From contig NZ_JAGDXD010000048.1 in NCBI RefSeq assembly GCF_023256255.1, positions 1 to 52,561 of the forward strand: 52,561 bases of DNA, in the 5' to 3' direction. Below the pieces are notes generated by a model. The model did not search any database, had not been told where the DNA came from, and worked only from the letters and a program-made list of their open reading frames with translations. The position numbers and the translations under genes are program-made. This document shows positions 42,779 through 51,328 of the stretch, piece after piece (position 1 is the stretch's first letter; each line of letters starts with the position of its first letter). Source of the stretch: Caldivirga sp. Lineage in GTDB: Archaea > Thermoproteota > Thermoprotei > Thermoproteales > Thermocladiaceae.

Positions 42779-45334
42779 ATGTCATTCGATAAGGCAACAC
42801 ACCTATTGGGCAGGGGCTTCACGTACCCTGACTACGAACCACAATATCAAAGGTATTACGGTTACTTCATTAAGCACTTAGCCTTAACCCTTAGGTTAAA
42901 CCTGAGTGAGAGGTCCATTCAAGGTGATGCAAGGTACATAATTAATGTAATTGATAATGAAGGCTACTTGAAGTTTGATGCTGCAGAGATGAATATAACC
43001 TCAGTTACGGTTAATGACTCACCCACGCGCTTCGACTACGATGGGCGTTACTTAAGGGTTTACTTAAGTGGGAATGGTGAAGTATCGGTTTCCATAAACT
43101 ACAGCGCTAAGCCAAGGAATGGCGTACACTTCATACTGCCTGATGAGTATTACCGTGATAGGAAGCCGATGGTTTGGACCCAGGGTGAAAGTGAGGATAA
43201 TCACTACTGGATACCATTAACCGACTATCCAAGCATGAAGTTCACCAGTGAATTAACAATAATAGTGCCTAAACCCCTTATCGCAGTATCAAACGGTTAC
43301 CTAGTTGAGAGTAAGGATTTAGGCAATGAGACGCTGTGGCATTGGAGGCTAGATAAGCCGCATTCCTCATACCTAGTAGCCTTCGCTGCAGCTGAATTCG
43401 ATGTGATTAAGGATGATTGTGGGGGTATTAGCGTTGAGCATTATGTACCAAAGGGTCGTGGCGAATCAGCCAAGTTTAGTTTCCACAGGATTTGCGACAT
43501 GATTAAATTCTTCAGTGAATACACTGGGGTTAAGTACCCATGGCCAAATTATAAGCATGCAGTGGTGAGTGAATTCGGCGGTGGTATGGAGAACACTACC
43601 GTAACAATACTAACTGATACGACTCTACATACGAGGAGGGAGGAGTGCCCCTATGATGAGTGGCCGTGTAGGGGTAGGGAGGATTTTTCTTCTGATGGTT
43701 TGGTTGCTCATGAGTTGGCTCATCAGTGGTTTGGGGATTTGGTTACTACTAGGGATTGGGGTAATATTTGGCTTAATGAGGCTTTCGCAACCTACTTTGA
43801 TGCATTATACACGCTTCACAGTAGGGGTTTCGATGAATTTGTGTATAGGCTTTACGGTAACCTTAAGTCCTACCTAGATGAGTATAGGCGATACTCAAGG
43901 CCAATAGTCACTAACCTATACTCAATACCTGAGGAGATGTTTGATAGGCACACCTACGAGAAGGGATCACTAGTACTACACACGTTAAAGAACATAATAG
44001 GAGAAGAAAACTTCAGGAAGGGTATAAACCTATTCCTAACAAGGTACGCTTACAGTAATGCCGAGACTGAAGACTTTAGGAAGGTTATGGAGGAGGCTAC
44101 GGCTAAGCCCCTTGACTGGTTCTTTAATCAATTCGTCTACTCAGCTGGTCACCCTAGTATTAAGTATTCGTGGAGTTACGATTCAGGTTACTTAAGGATC
44201 AGTATTAGTCAAACTCAGGGTGATGATTCATACCCAGTTTACAGAATCCCGGTTGAATTAGAGATTGGTCACCAGGATGGCTCAATGGAGTTAATTAAGC
44301 TTAACCTTGAGTCAAGGGACACCACCGTTTACCTACCGATTAAGGAGAGACCAACCTACGTTTGCCTCGACCCAGAGTTTAAGGTTGCTATTAAGTCCGT
44401 TAACAGTGAGAAGAGTATTGAGGAGGCTAGGGCTGAGTTAAGGAGCAGTAGTGTTGCCTGTAGGCTTGAGGCCATTGAATCACTGGCTAAGGATAGTAGT
44501 TCAAGATCCATCGATGCCTTGACTGAAGCCTTACTTAACGATAAGTTCTGGGGTATTAGAGCTGAAGCCGCTAGAGCATTGGGTAAGCTGGGGGTTACTG
44601 ATGCTGTAAAGCCATTGATCAACGCGCTCCATGTGGAACGCCACCCTAGGGTTAGGCGAGCCATAGTTGAGGCTTTAGGTAACTTTAAGGGTAATAGGGA
44701 CGTAGCTAAAGTATTGGCCTCAGTCTTAGTGAATAGTGAGGAAAGCTACTATGTTAGGTCTAATGCAGCCGAGGCCCTTGGTAAGCTTGGCATTAGGGAT
44801 TACTTTAGTGAATTGGTTAAGGCGCTTGATTACCCAAGCCACAATAATGTGATCACCCAAGGTGCGTTAAGGGGCTTAGCTGAATTAGGTGGTGATGAGG
44901 CTATTGAAGTACTCTTAAAGTACACTCAATTAGGTTACCCAACGCTCGTAAGGGCTACTGCAGCCCAATTACTGGGTAAGTTCGTGGATAATAGGCGGGT
45001 TTACGATAGGTTAATGGAGCTTCTAAGGGACCAGTACATGAGGGTTGCCTCAGCAGCCTTAAGTGCAGTGGAGTATTCCATGGATCCGAGGTTCCTGGGG
45101 ATCCTAGACTCAATAGCCTCAGGCGCTGCCCCAGGTTTCATAGCTGCTGAGTTGAGTGGTAGGTTTAGGAGGTATGCTAGGGATATTGCAGTTAAGATAA
45201 GGGAGCAGTTGAGTAAGGGTGCTGAGTACGCTAGGTTAAGGGAGGAGGTTGAGAGGGTTAGGGAGGAGCAGAGAAGGCTAATGGATAGGGTAAGTAGACT
45301 GGAGGCTAAGGGCTTAGGTTCACCTGCCTACTAA
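42779..45334 (+). CDS. M1-family aminopeptidase fused to HEAT (PBS-lyase) repeats
   Basis: 851 residues. The M1 catalytic core occupies about 25-530: 'VVSEFGGGMENTTVTIL' (GxMEN, about 266-270), 'VAHELAHQWFGDLVTTRDWG' (HExxH at about 311-315) and 'WLNEAFATYF' (third zinc ligand, about 334). From about 545 to 800 there are five or so HEAT-like repeats ('IRAEAARALGKLGVTDAVKP', 'VRSNAAEALGKLGIRDYFSE'), and the last 45 residues form a heptad coiled coil. It trims N-terminal residues from peptides; no signal peptide, so cytoplasmic. The HEAT array probably replaces the usual ERAP1-like C-terminal domain and may bind a partner. The ATG follows a TATA-like box by about 28 nt. Confidence 0.92.
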   Translation: MSFDKATHLLGRGFTYPDYEPQYQRYYGYFIKHLALTLRLNLSERSIQGDARYIINVIDNEGYLKFDAAEMNITSVTVNDSPTRFDYDGRYLRVYLSGNGEVSVSINYSAKPRNGVHFILPDEYYRDRKPMVWTQGESEDNHYWIPLTDYPSMKFTSELTIIVPKPLIAVSNGYLVESKDLGNETLWHWRLDKPHSSYLVAFAAAEFDVIKDDCGGISVEHYVPKGRGESAKFSFHRICDMIKFFSEYTGVKYPWPNYKHAVVSEFGGGMENTTVTILTDTTLHTRREECPYDEWPCRGREDFSSDGLVAHELAHQWFGDLVTTRDWGNIWLNEAFATYFDALYTLHSRGFDEFVYRLYGNLKSYLDEYRRYSRPIVTNLYSIPEEMFDRHTYEKGSLVLHTLKNIIGEENFRKGINLFLTRYAYSNAETEDFRKVMEEATAKPLDWFFNQFVYSAGHPSIKYSWSYDSGYLRISISQTQGDDSYPVYRIPVELEIGHQDGSMELIKLNLESRDTTVYLPIKERPTYVCLDPEFKVAIKSVNSEKSIEEARAELRSSSVACRLEAIESLAKDSSSRSIDALTEALLNDKFWGIRAEAARALGKLGVTDAVKPLINALHVERHPRVRRAIVEALGNFKGNRDVAKVLASVLVNSEESYYVRSNAAEALGKLGIRDYFSELVKALDYPSHNNVITQGALRGLAELGGDEAIEVLLKYTQLGYPTLVRATAAQLLGKFVDNRRVYDRLMELLRDQYMRVASAALSAVEYSMDPRFLGILDSIASGAAPGFIAAELSGRFRRYARDIAVKIREQLSKGAEYARLREEVERVREEQRRLMDRVSRLEAKGLGSPAY

Positions 45335-45483
45335 CGCTCTTCTTCAAGCATCATTACGCATTAATGAGCATTAAAGGCTAGTCACGGTTCAGTAATCAGA
45401 ACTAACGCTGATTATGGATTGGTTAAAAACCTATCCATGTTTTTACCTGATACACTTATTTAAGGCATATGCTTGATTAAACC

Positions 45484-45687
45484 ATGGGGCTTAAAGTTAA
45501 GGTTGGGTTAAGTGGAGGTAACGTAGTGATGATGCTTATAATACCTATTGAGGATTATGAGTTAGCCTACAGGGGTGCTGCATTAATGTATAAGTGCCAG
45601 GGTGAACCAACAAAGAACCCACTGGCCAAGTATATTGCGGATTCCCTTAAGTACCTGGAGTCAATAAGGAACTGTAGGGAAACATAG
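45484..45687 (+). CDS. Small protein of unknown function
   Basis: 67 residues: a hydrophobic first half ('GLSGGNVVMMLIIPIEDYEL') and a helical, charged second half ('NPLAKYIADSLKYLESIRNC'), one Cys at 'KCQGEPT' and one near the end. No family recognised. A TATA-like 'ttatttaa' at about 45456-45464 sits about 25 nt before the ATG and codon use matches neighbours, which supports a real gene. It stands alone between the M1 peptidase and Sua5. Confidence 0.55.
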   Translation: MGLKVKVGLSGGNVVMMLIIPIEDYELAYRGAALMYKCQGEPTKNPLAKYIADSLKYLESIRNCRET

Positions 45688-45833
45688 TAGAATTTACTTT
45701 TAAATAGTGGCTACGGTTGCATTATCGCTAAGTAATCATACCAAGCTTTATGTACATTGGCGTAAGCATTAAGGGTGGGAATTGATTAGTCAAGCAAAGT
45801 TTTATTAGACCCAATGATACGTGTGGTTTCGCC

Positions 45834-46892
45834 ATGACTCTACTGCTTAAGGTTGATGCATTGAACCCTGATAGGGAGGTTATTAGGAGGGCCGCTGATG
45901 TAATACTGAAGGGTGGTTTAGTTGCCTTTCCCACCGAGACTGTTTATGGACTTGGAGCATCAACTTACAATGATGAGGCGATTAGGAGGATTTACGTTGT
46001 TAAGAATAGGCCCATGGATAACCCAAGCATAATTCACATTTCATCACTTAATCAGCTTCATGAAGTTGCCGAGGATGTTCCTGAGGAACTTGAGGAAAAA
46101 CTTAAGTTTGTTTGGCCCGGCCCATTAACCATAATACTGAGGAAGAGCAGTAGAATTAGTGCAGTAGCCTCCTGTGGTTTAAATACGGTGGCTGTTAGAA
46201 TGCCAGCTCACCCAGTTGCCTTAACCTTAATAAGTGAAAGCACGCCGATATCAGCACCCAGCGCTAATATATCAGGTAAACCCAGTCCAACCAGGGCTGA
46301 GCACGTCATCAGGGACCTTTGGGGTAAAATAGACTTAATAATTGACGGTGGGGAATCCTTCTTTGGAGTAGAATCAACAATAATAGACTACACTAGGAAG
46401 CCTCCAGTTCTCTATAGGCCTGGCCCATTCACTGTGGAGGAGTTGAGGAGGATTTTTGGGGAAGTTAAGGTACCTGAGCAGGCGCTTGGCCTTGGGCAAT
46501 TCAAGGAAGCCCTAGCCCCAGGCATGAAGTATAGGCACTATGCCCCAGATAAGCCCCTCATCTTAACAGAGTGCGGTGAATTAGATGGCTTAGTTAAATT
46601 GACGCTAGATCTAGCTACTGATGAGGTTAAGAAGGGGAAGAAGGTGGTGGTACTGTGTAGTAGTGAGACGTGTGGTTCATACGCTAAGGTTGGGTTGAGG
46701 ATTATTGAGGTTGGGTCTAGGCTTAACCTATACACTGTGGCTAAGAACCTGTTTCACTCCCTTAGGTTAATTGACTCAATGGATGTTGACTTAGCCATTG
46801 CCGAGGGTTACCCTGAGGTTGGGGTTGGTTTAGCGGTAATGAATCGTTTAAGGAAGGCCTCAGGTTATAAAATGGTTAAGTGCACTGCTTAA
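45834..46892 (+). CDS. sua5: Threonylcarbamoyl-AMP synthase (Sua5 type)
   Basis: 352 residues: the YrdC domain (about 1-205) with 'GGLVAFPTETVYGLGAST', 'KNRPMDNPSIIHISSLNQL', 'VWPGPLTIILRKSS' and 'ISAPSANISGKPSPTRA', then a linker and the C-terminal Sua5 domain with 'APGMKYRHYAPDKPL'. It makes threonylcarbamoyl-AMP from Thr, bicarbonate and ATP for the t6A37 modification of ANN-decoding tRNAs. The full-length Sua5 layout, not the short TsaC, is usual in Crenarchaeota. The tRNA-CAU gene 3.7 kb away is a potential substrate but this is coincidental. The ATG has AT-rich sequence about 30 nt upstream. Confidence 0.93.
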   Translation: MTLLLKVDALNPDREVIRRAADVILKGGLVAFPTETVYGLGASTYNDEAIRRIYVVKNRPMDNPSIIHISSLNQLHEVAEDVPEELEEKLKFVWPGPLTIILRKSSRISAVASCGLNTVAVRMPAHPVALTLISESTPISAPSANISGKPSPTRAEHVIRDLWGKIDLIIDGGESFFGVESTIIDYTRKPPVLYRPGPFTVEELRRIFGEVKVPEQALGLGQFKEALAPGMKYRHYAPDKPLILTECGELDGLVKLTLDLATDEVKKGKKVVVLCSSETCGSYAKVGLRIIEVGSRLNLYTVAKNLFHSLRLIDSMDVDLAIAEGYPEVGVGLAVMNRLRKASGYKMVKCTA

Positions 46893-46935
46893 TATTTGGC
46901 TAAAGCATTTAAATCCTAACCTAAGGCAGCCACTA

Positions 46936-47706
46936 ATGGACACTGATACCCTCATAACATACGTGGCCATTGCAGTAATAGCGGCAGCAGTGGTTTTCTC
47001 AGTGTTTGCCCACGCATTTAAACCAAGCAAGGGCCCTGCCTTCACACCAACCTATAATGTACTCAACCAGCACATAGGCAATATAATTAACATGTCTTTA
47101 ACCGTGGGTCTACAGTACGGTAACTCCTCAGCGCCAATTTGGATAATCTACTTCCTTAACCCCTACGATGATGCTAACTACACTTTAAGCAACGTATTTA
47201 ATTCAACAATCATGAGCATGATTCAAAGTGGTGAAGTCAACCTAGTGATAGTACCCAACATAGTGTCATACTACAGTAGTAGTAGGGTCACTCAGAAATT
47301 TCTACCTTTATACATATGTGCATATGGTATTAATAAGACTGCCTCATTGGAATTCCTGAAGTGGTTCAGCCTTAAGGTTCATGAGAATTCCACGCTTGCC
47401 TTAAACATCACCTTAAGTAATATGACCAGTGAGTTATCTGGACTGGGTGTGAGTGTTAATTACACTTCATGCTATGGGAAGTTTAACTCAACCGTTGGCA
47501 GTTACCTATCATTCATGCTTAATGTTCTTTCATGGGCCTACGGCCTACAGACTCCAAGTGGTTACGTTTTACCAAATGATTTAGTTGTTGTTGGTGTTAA
47601 CAGGGTTAGTAATATTGCGGTGGTGGATGAGAATATTGCTGGTTATACGCCCCCCTTAAGCGTATTAATTAGTAACCTTATGACTCAGAAGCCATTCTAT
47701 GGTTGA
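46936..47706 (+). CDS. Membrane-anchored extracellular DsbA-like protein lacking the CxxC
   Basis: 256 residues with an N-terminal helix (about 7-28) and an external domain carrying about ten N-x-S/T sequons. The segment 'GNSSAPIWIIYFLNPYDDAN' has the strand-turn shape of the DsbA/thioredoxin active site ('APV.I..F.D..CPYC') but the cysteines are replaced, and the C-terminal 'NIAGYTPPLSVLISNLM' resembles the end of DsbA-like domains. Two other Cys ('YICAYG', 'TSCYGK') could form a disulfide. So it is probably a structural or chaperone-like relative, not an oxidoreductase. A TATA box 'atttaaat' about 24 nt upstream supports the ATG. It is coupled to the following gene. Confidence 0.6.
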   Translation: MDTDTLITYVAIAVIAAAVVFSVFAHAFKPSKGPAFTPTYNVLNQHIGNIINMSLTVGLQYGNSSAPIWIIYFLNPYDDANYTLSNVFNSTIMSMIQSGEVNLVIVPNIVSYYSSSRVTQKFLPLYICAYGINKTASLEFLKWFSLKVHENSTLALNITLSNMTSELSGLGVSVNYTSCYGKFNSTVGSYLSFMLNVLSWAYGLQTPSGYVLPNDLVVVGVNRVSNIAVVDENIAGYTPPLSVLISNLMTQKPFYG

Positions 47707-47708
47707 TA

Positions 47709-48089
47709 ATGGCCATGAGTATTAATGATGTATTTGACTTAATCTCAACCTACCTATCAGTACTAAGAGTTGAACACATTATGTTAGCTAGGTTAATCCT
47801 AGGTACGGTTAAGGGTGAAGTTAACTGCAGTAGGCTGGTGAAGGTATTGGGTAGTCACATTGAGAAGGAGAATAGGGTCTTATCTAAATACGGTATTTTC
47901 ATCAATTCCATGCAGGCCTTAAGTAGGCTTTATGAGGAATACTACGAAGGGTGCATTGAGGGTAAGGCAAGTGAGCAATCATTAATTGAACTACTTAAGA
48001 CTATTAAGGATCACGATGAGGAACTGGCCCTAGTAATGAGTAGGCTAATTAATGAGTACTTCACCAGCATTATTAATGAAGTTCATTAG
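47709..48089 (+). CDS. Helical-bundle protein of unknown function
   Basis: About 126 residues, predicted all-helical: 'MSINDVFDLISTYLSVLRVE', then 'HIMLARLILGTVKGEV', 'VKVLGSHIEKENRVLSKYG' and 'LLKTIKDHDEELALVMSRLI'. One His in each of three helices, with acidic neighbours (HIEKE, DHDEE), is reminiscent of metal-binding four-helix bundles such as hemerythrin or ferritin-like proteins, but the canonical hemerythrin ligand set is not met. It is cytoplasmic by sequence. It starts within a few nt of the end of the DsbA-like gene (ATG 47709 or 47715; the frame opens upstream at a TTG), so the two form an operon. Confidence 0.5.
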   Translation: MAMSINDVFDLISTYLSVLRVEHIMLARLILGTVKGEVNCSRLVKVLGSHIEKENRVLSKYGIFINSMQALSRLYEEYYEGCIEGKASEQSLIELLKTIKDHDEELALVMSRLINEYFTSIINEVH

Positions 48090-48157
48090 CGTCTGAATTA
48101 GGTTAATAATGTGGAAACCGTTAATAATTATTTAAGTGAACCCCAGGATTGTTAAGT

Positions 48158-49516
48158 ATGCTTAACTTAAAGGATAGGATCCAGGAATTAATGGCGAAGC
48201 TTGAATCAGAGTACGCCTCCAAGACCCGTAAATCAGCGGACTTCTTCAAGAAAGCCTCCAGGGTACTTCCAGGTGGCACTACTTACCAAATAAGGTTCTT
48301 TAAACCATACCCAATATATGTTACTAAGGCTAAGGGTGTACTCGTGTGGGACTTAGACGGTAACTCCTATATTGACTTCTGGATGGGGCATGGAGCCCAC
48401 ATAATGGGTCATTCACCGGACTTCGTTGTTAAGGCAGTTAATGAGGCAGCATTAAATGGAACACACTTAGGTTACCCCAATACCCTTGAGGTGGAGTATG
48501 CTGAATTACTAACCAGGGTTGTGCCTAATGCTGAGATGGTTAGGTTTTCAAACAGTGGTACTGAGGCTAACATGTATGCTGTTAGACTTGCGAGAGCATA
48601 TACTGGACGTAGGTACATTGTTAAGATTGAGGGTGGGTGGCATGGTGGTTATGACGCACTCCACGTTGGGGTTAACCCACCCTTCCAGGGTCCTGAAAGC
48701 TTAGGCCTACCTGAAGAGCACATTAAGTACACCCTAGTGGTACCTTACAATGACTTAAACGCCCTTGAGAAAGCCCTAAGTAGTCATGATGTGGCTGCAG
48801 TAATCATGGAACCAGTACTGGGCTCAGGAGGCTGTATTGAGCCTCAGCCTGATTACCTACGTGGTGTTAGGGATTTAACCAGCAGGTATGGTTCATTGCT
48901 CATATTTGACGAGGTTATAACAGGATTCAGGCTTGCCCTGGGTGGGGGACAGGAGTACTTTAACATTAAGGCTGACGTGGTTACTCTAGGTAAGATAGTT
49001 GGAGGTGGTTACCCTGGAGCCGGTGCAATAGTATCTAATGCTGAGGTAATGGAACTCCTTAACCAGGTTAAGAGACCAAATGCTAGGTCAAGAAGCTTCC
49101 ACGGTGGCACATTCACAGGCAACATAGTTACCCTCACAGCAGGTTACACGCTGGTTAGTTACCTTAATAGTAATAGGGGGGTTTATGAACAGTTGAATTC
49201 ACTGTGGGATTGGGCACGGAGGAGGATGAATGAGGCTTGTGAGACTCATGATAGGCTCTGCTGGGTCACAGGGGTGGGAAGCATGACTGGGATTCACTTT
49301 ACTAAGAGTAAACCCGTTAATGCCAGGGAGGCTTACCAGCTTAGGATTAGTGAGGAACTCTACGACTTAATGCACCTCTACATGAGGATTAATAATGTGC
49401 TTTACATGACTGAACACATGCCCCACCTACTACCATCAATACTACACACTAGGGAGCACGCCCAAAAGCTTATTGATTCCCTAGATGGTGCGCTAAGTAT
49501 GGTTACTTCCAGGTAA
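48158..49516 (+). CDS. Class III aminotransferase, glutamate-1-semialdehyde aminomutase-like
   Basis: 452 residues of fold-type I class III PLP enzymes. 'RVLPGGTTYQIRFFKPYPI' and 'DGNSYIDFWMGHGAHIMGHS' are the GSAM opening. 'FSNSGTEANMYAVRLARAYT' follows, then 'LLIFDEVITGFRLALGGGQ' with the PLP-binding Asp, and 'LGKIVGGGYPGAGA' with the PLP Lys (about residue 278). It may be the haem-pathway enzyme HemL or a paralogous aminotransferase; no other haem or sirohaem genes are adjacent, so I leave the symbol blank. A TATA-like 'ttatttaa' is about 26 nt before the ATG at 48158; the frame opens at a TTG at 48149. Confidence 0.85.
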   Translation: MLNLKDRIQELMAKLESEYASKTRKSADFFKKASRVLPGGTTYQIRFFKPYPIYVTKAKGVLVWDLDGNSYIDFWMGHGAHIMGHSPDFVVKAVNEAALNGTHLGYPNTLEVEYAELLTRVVPNAEMVRFSNSGTEANMYAVRLARAYTGRRYIVKIEGGWHGGYDALHVGVNPPFQGPESLGLPEEHIKYTLVVPYNDLNALEKALSSHDVAAVIMEPVLGSGGCIEPQPDYLRGVRDLTSRYGSLLIFDEVITGFRLALGGGQEYFNIKADVVTLGKIVGGGYPGAGAIVSNAEVMELLNQVKRPNARSRSFHGGTFTGNIVTLTAGYTLVSYLNSNRGVYEQLNSLWDWARRRMNEACETHDRLCWVTGVGSMTGIHFTKSKPVNAREAYQLRISEELYDLMHLYMRINNVLYMTEHMPHLLPSILHTREHAQKLIDSLDGALSMVTSR

Positions 49517-49692
49517 GTGATGCAAGAATCTAGGGTTATTCTATGTTTCATTTACCTATTAAGGGTAAGAATCATGCTTAATTCCTTAGTGAACTTACCC
49601 TTCAGCCTTAGTGGTTAGGGCTGTGGCTCATTGCTTACTAGGCTCCCTCCACCTCAACCCAACACCTATAGTCTAAAAGTTTTCATTATTCC

Positions 49693-49709
49693 CACCCCTA
49701 GAAGGGGTG
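49693..49709. terminator. Perfect hairpin (7-bp stem, 3-nt loop) in the 257-nt gap after the aminotransferase gene
   Basis: CACCCCT/AGGGGTG around AGA, about 180 nt downstream of the aminotransferase stop and 65 nt before the next start. It could be a terminator or transcript-processing hairpin, or a protein-binding dyad. The rest of the gap shows no ORF. Confidence 0.4.
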
Positions 49710-49773
49710 AGACTTCTTAGATTATGGTGAACAAGTTGGAAATGCTTATTTAATTTAATATAAGGGGCTAGAT

Positions 49774-50097
49774 GTGCAGGCAGAATTCACGGTTAAGGAG
49801 GCTATTGTACTTAGCCCTAACGATAATGTTGCGGTAGCTCTGAGGGATTTGAAGTCAGGTAGTTCAATACTGCTTAACGTAGGTTCATTGAAATTAACCA
49901 TTAAGCTTATTGATGATATACCCTTTGGTCACAAGTTTGCCTTAAAGGACATACCAAAGTGTGGTTTAGTGGTGAAGTATGGGCATGTTATCGGTAGGGC
50001 TAAGAGGGATATTAAGGCTGGGGAACACGTTCACGTTCATAACCTTGAAAGCTTAACCTCAGTGCATAGCGTATGTAAGGGTGAGGGGCATGAGTAG
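49774..50097 (+). CDS. SAF-domain subunit of a UxaA/SuyAB-type dehydratase or lyase
   Basis: 107 residues forming a complete SAF domain: 'VVKYGHVIGRAKRDIKAGEH' followed by 'VHVHNLESL', exactly the N-terminal unit of altronate/galactarate dehydratases ('G..IG.A..DI..G..VH.HN'). The catalytic unit is encoded separately and overlaps it by 8 nt. The GTG start is 26 nt from the TATA-like element near 49745-49752. In most altronate dehydratases this domain is fused to the large one; a separate small subunit also occurs in sulfolactate sulfo-lyase (SuyA). Confidence 0.87.
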   Translation: MQAEFTVKEAIVLSPNDNVAVALRDLKSGSSILLNVGSLKLTIKLIDDIPFGHKFALKDIPKCGLVVKYGHVIGRAKRDIKAGEHVHVHNLESLTSVHSVCKGEGHE

Positions 50098-51262
50098 TAG
50101 GCCAAAAATAATGGGTTACATCAGGCCTGATGGAAGAGTCGGCATTAGGAACCATGTCCTAGTCCTATCAACAGTAATATGCTCAAGTGTCGTTACGCGT
50201 AGGATAGCTGACCAGGTAAATGGCGCAATAGCCATTGAGAACCCCTTCGGCTGTGGGCAACTTGAACCAGACCTGCAGGTAACTAAGAGGACCCTTGCAG
50301 GTATGGCTAAGAACCCCAATGTGGGGGCTGTGCTTGTGGTTGGCCTTGGGTGTGAGCAGATTCAGGCTGATGAGCTTGCTGATGAAATAGCTAAGACAGG
50401 TAAGCCTGTTGAGAGGATAGTGATACAGGAGGAGAATGGTGGCACACCAGCAGCCATTGAAAAGGGTGTTAAATTGCTTAGTAGGATGGCTGAGGAGACC
50501 CTTGCCCAAAGGCCAACTGAAGTAGATGCATCATCCCTAGTCATGGGTGTTGAGTGCGGTGGTTCTGATGCAACATCAGGCTTAGCCTCAAACCCCGTTG
50601 TGGGTTACGTGTCCGATAAGTTAATTGACCTAGGGGGCACCGTAGTGTTATCTGAGACCCCTGAAATGATAGGGGCTGAGGATATTTTAGCTAAGAGGGC
50701 CGTGTCAAAGGACGTTGCAGATAGGGTTTACAACGTTATTAAGAGGTGGGTTGAATTAGCCGCATCATATAATGTCGACCTAGTTGGTACTCAACCAGCC
50801 CCTGGAAATATAGCTGGGGGTATATCCACAATTGAGGAGAAGTCACTTGGCGCCATAATTAAGGGTGGTTCAAGGCAAATTCAAGGCGTGTTAGATTATG
50901 CGGAGGAGGTTAAGGGTAGGGGACTCTGGATAATGGATACGCCTGGTTACGACATAATGTCCGTAGTCGGCATGGTGGCTGGGGGAGCAACACTAGTAGT
51001 GTTCACTACCGGTAGAGGGACACCTACAGGTAATCCAATAGCCCCAGTAATTAAAGTGACTGCTAACCCATATACTTACGGTAAGATGAAGGAGAACATT
51101 GACTTTGACGCAAGTACGGTAGTTAATGGTAAGGAGACTGTTGAGCAAGCTGGGGAAAGGCTCCTTAACCTTGTCCTTGAGGTTGCCAGGGGTAAGCAGA
51201 CTAAGGCTGAGCTACTTGGGCATAGGGAGTTCATGATACATAAAATAATACCATCCTTCTAG
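50090..51262 (+). CDS. Altronate/galactarate dehydratase large domain or sulfolactate sulfo-lyase beta-type subunit
   Basis: About 390 residues. It begins 'IMGYIRPDGRVGIRNHVLVL' and continues with 'NPFGCGQLEPDLQVTKRTL', 'LVVGLGCEQIQADELADEI', 'MGVECGGSDATSGLASNPVV' and 'TTGRGTPTGNPIAPVIKVTA', the signature stretches of the UxaA C-terminal domain, including the conserved Cys and Gly-rich loops. It dehydrates D-altronate-type sugar acids to 2-keto-3-deoxy acids, or removes sulfite from sulfolactate. Sugar-acid use fits SMP-30 and KdaD, while sulfite release would fit the sulfur metabolism. The start at ATG 50090 follows GGTGAGGG. It is coupled to the SAF subunit. Confidence 0.87.
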   Translation: MSSRPKIMGYIRPDGRVGIRNHVLVLSTVICSSVVTRRIADQVNGAIAIENPFGCGQLEPDLQVTKRTLAGMAKNPNVGAVLVVGLGCEQIQADELADEIAKTGKPVERIVIQEENGGTPAAIEKGVKLLSRMAEETLAQRPTEVDASSLVMGVECGGSDATSGLASNPVVGYVSDKLIDLGGTVVLSETPEMIGAEDILAKRAVSKDVADRVYNVIKRWVELAASYNVDLVGTQPAPGNIAGGISTIEEKSLGAIIKGGSRQIQGVLDYAEEVKGRGLWIMDTPGYDIMSVVGMVAGGATLVVFTTGRGTPTGNPIAPVIKVTANPYTYGKMKENIDFDASTVVNGKETVEQAGERLLNLVLEVARGKQTKAELLGHREFMIHKIIPSF

Positions 51263-51328
51263 TTAGCTTACCATTTTAATTTAAATTCAAATAATTATTT
51301 ACACGTCAATATCCACGTTCACACTTAG

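Noticed and set aside
43653-43877. 74-codon plus-strand frame inside the M1 peptidase in another frame
   Set aside because: It is an effect of the G/T-rich patch over the zinc site, not a gene.
47709-48089. Hemerythrin
   Set aside because: Only some His/acidic residues match; the paired HHxxEE and HxxxD elements are missing.
49660-49720. CRISPR repeat fragment
   Set aside because: The hairpin at 49693-49709 resembles the palindromic part of some archaeal repeats, but it occurs once and has no regularly spaced copies.
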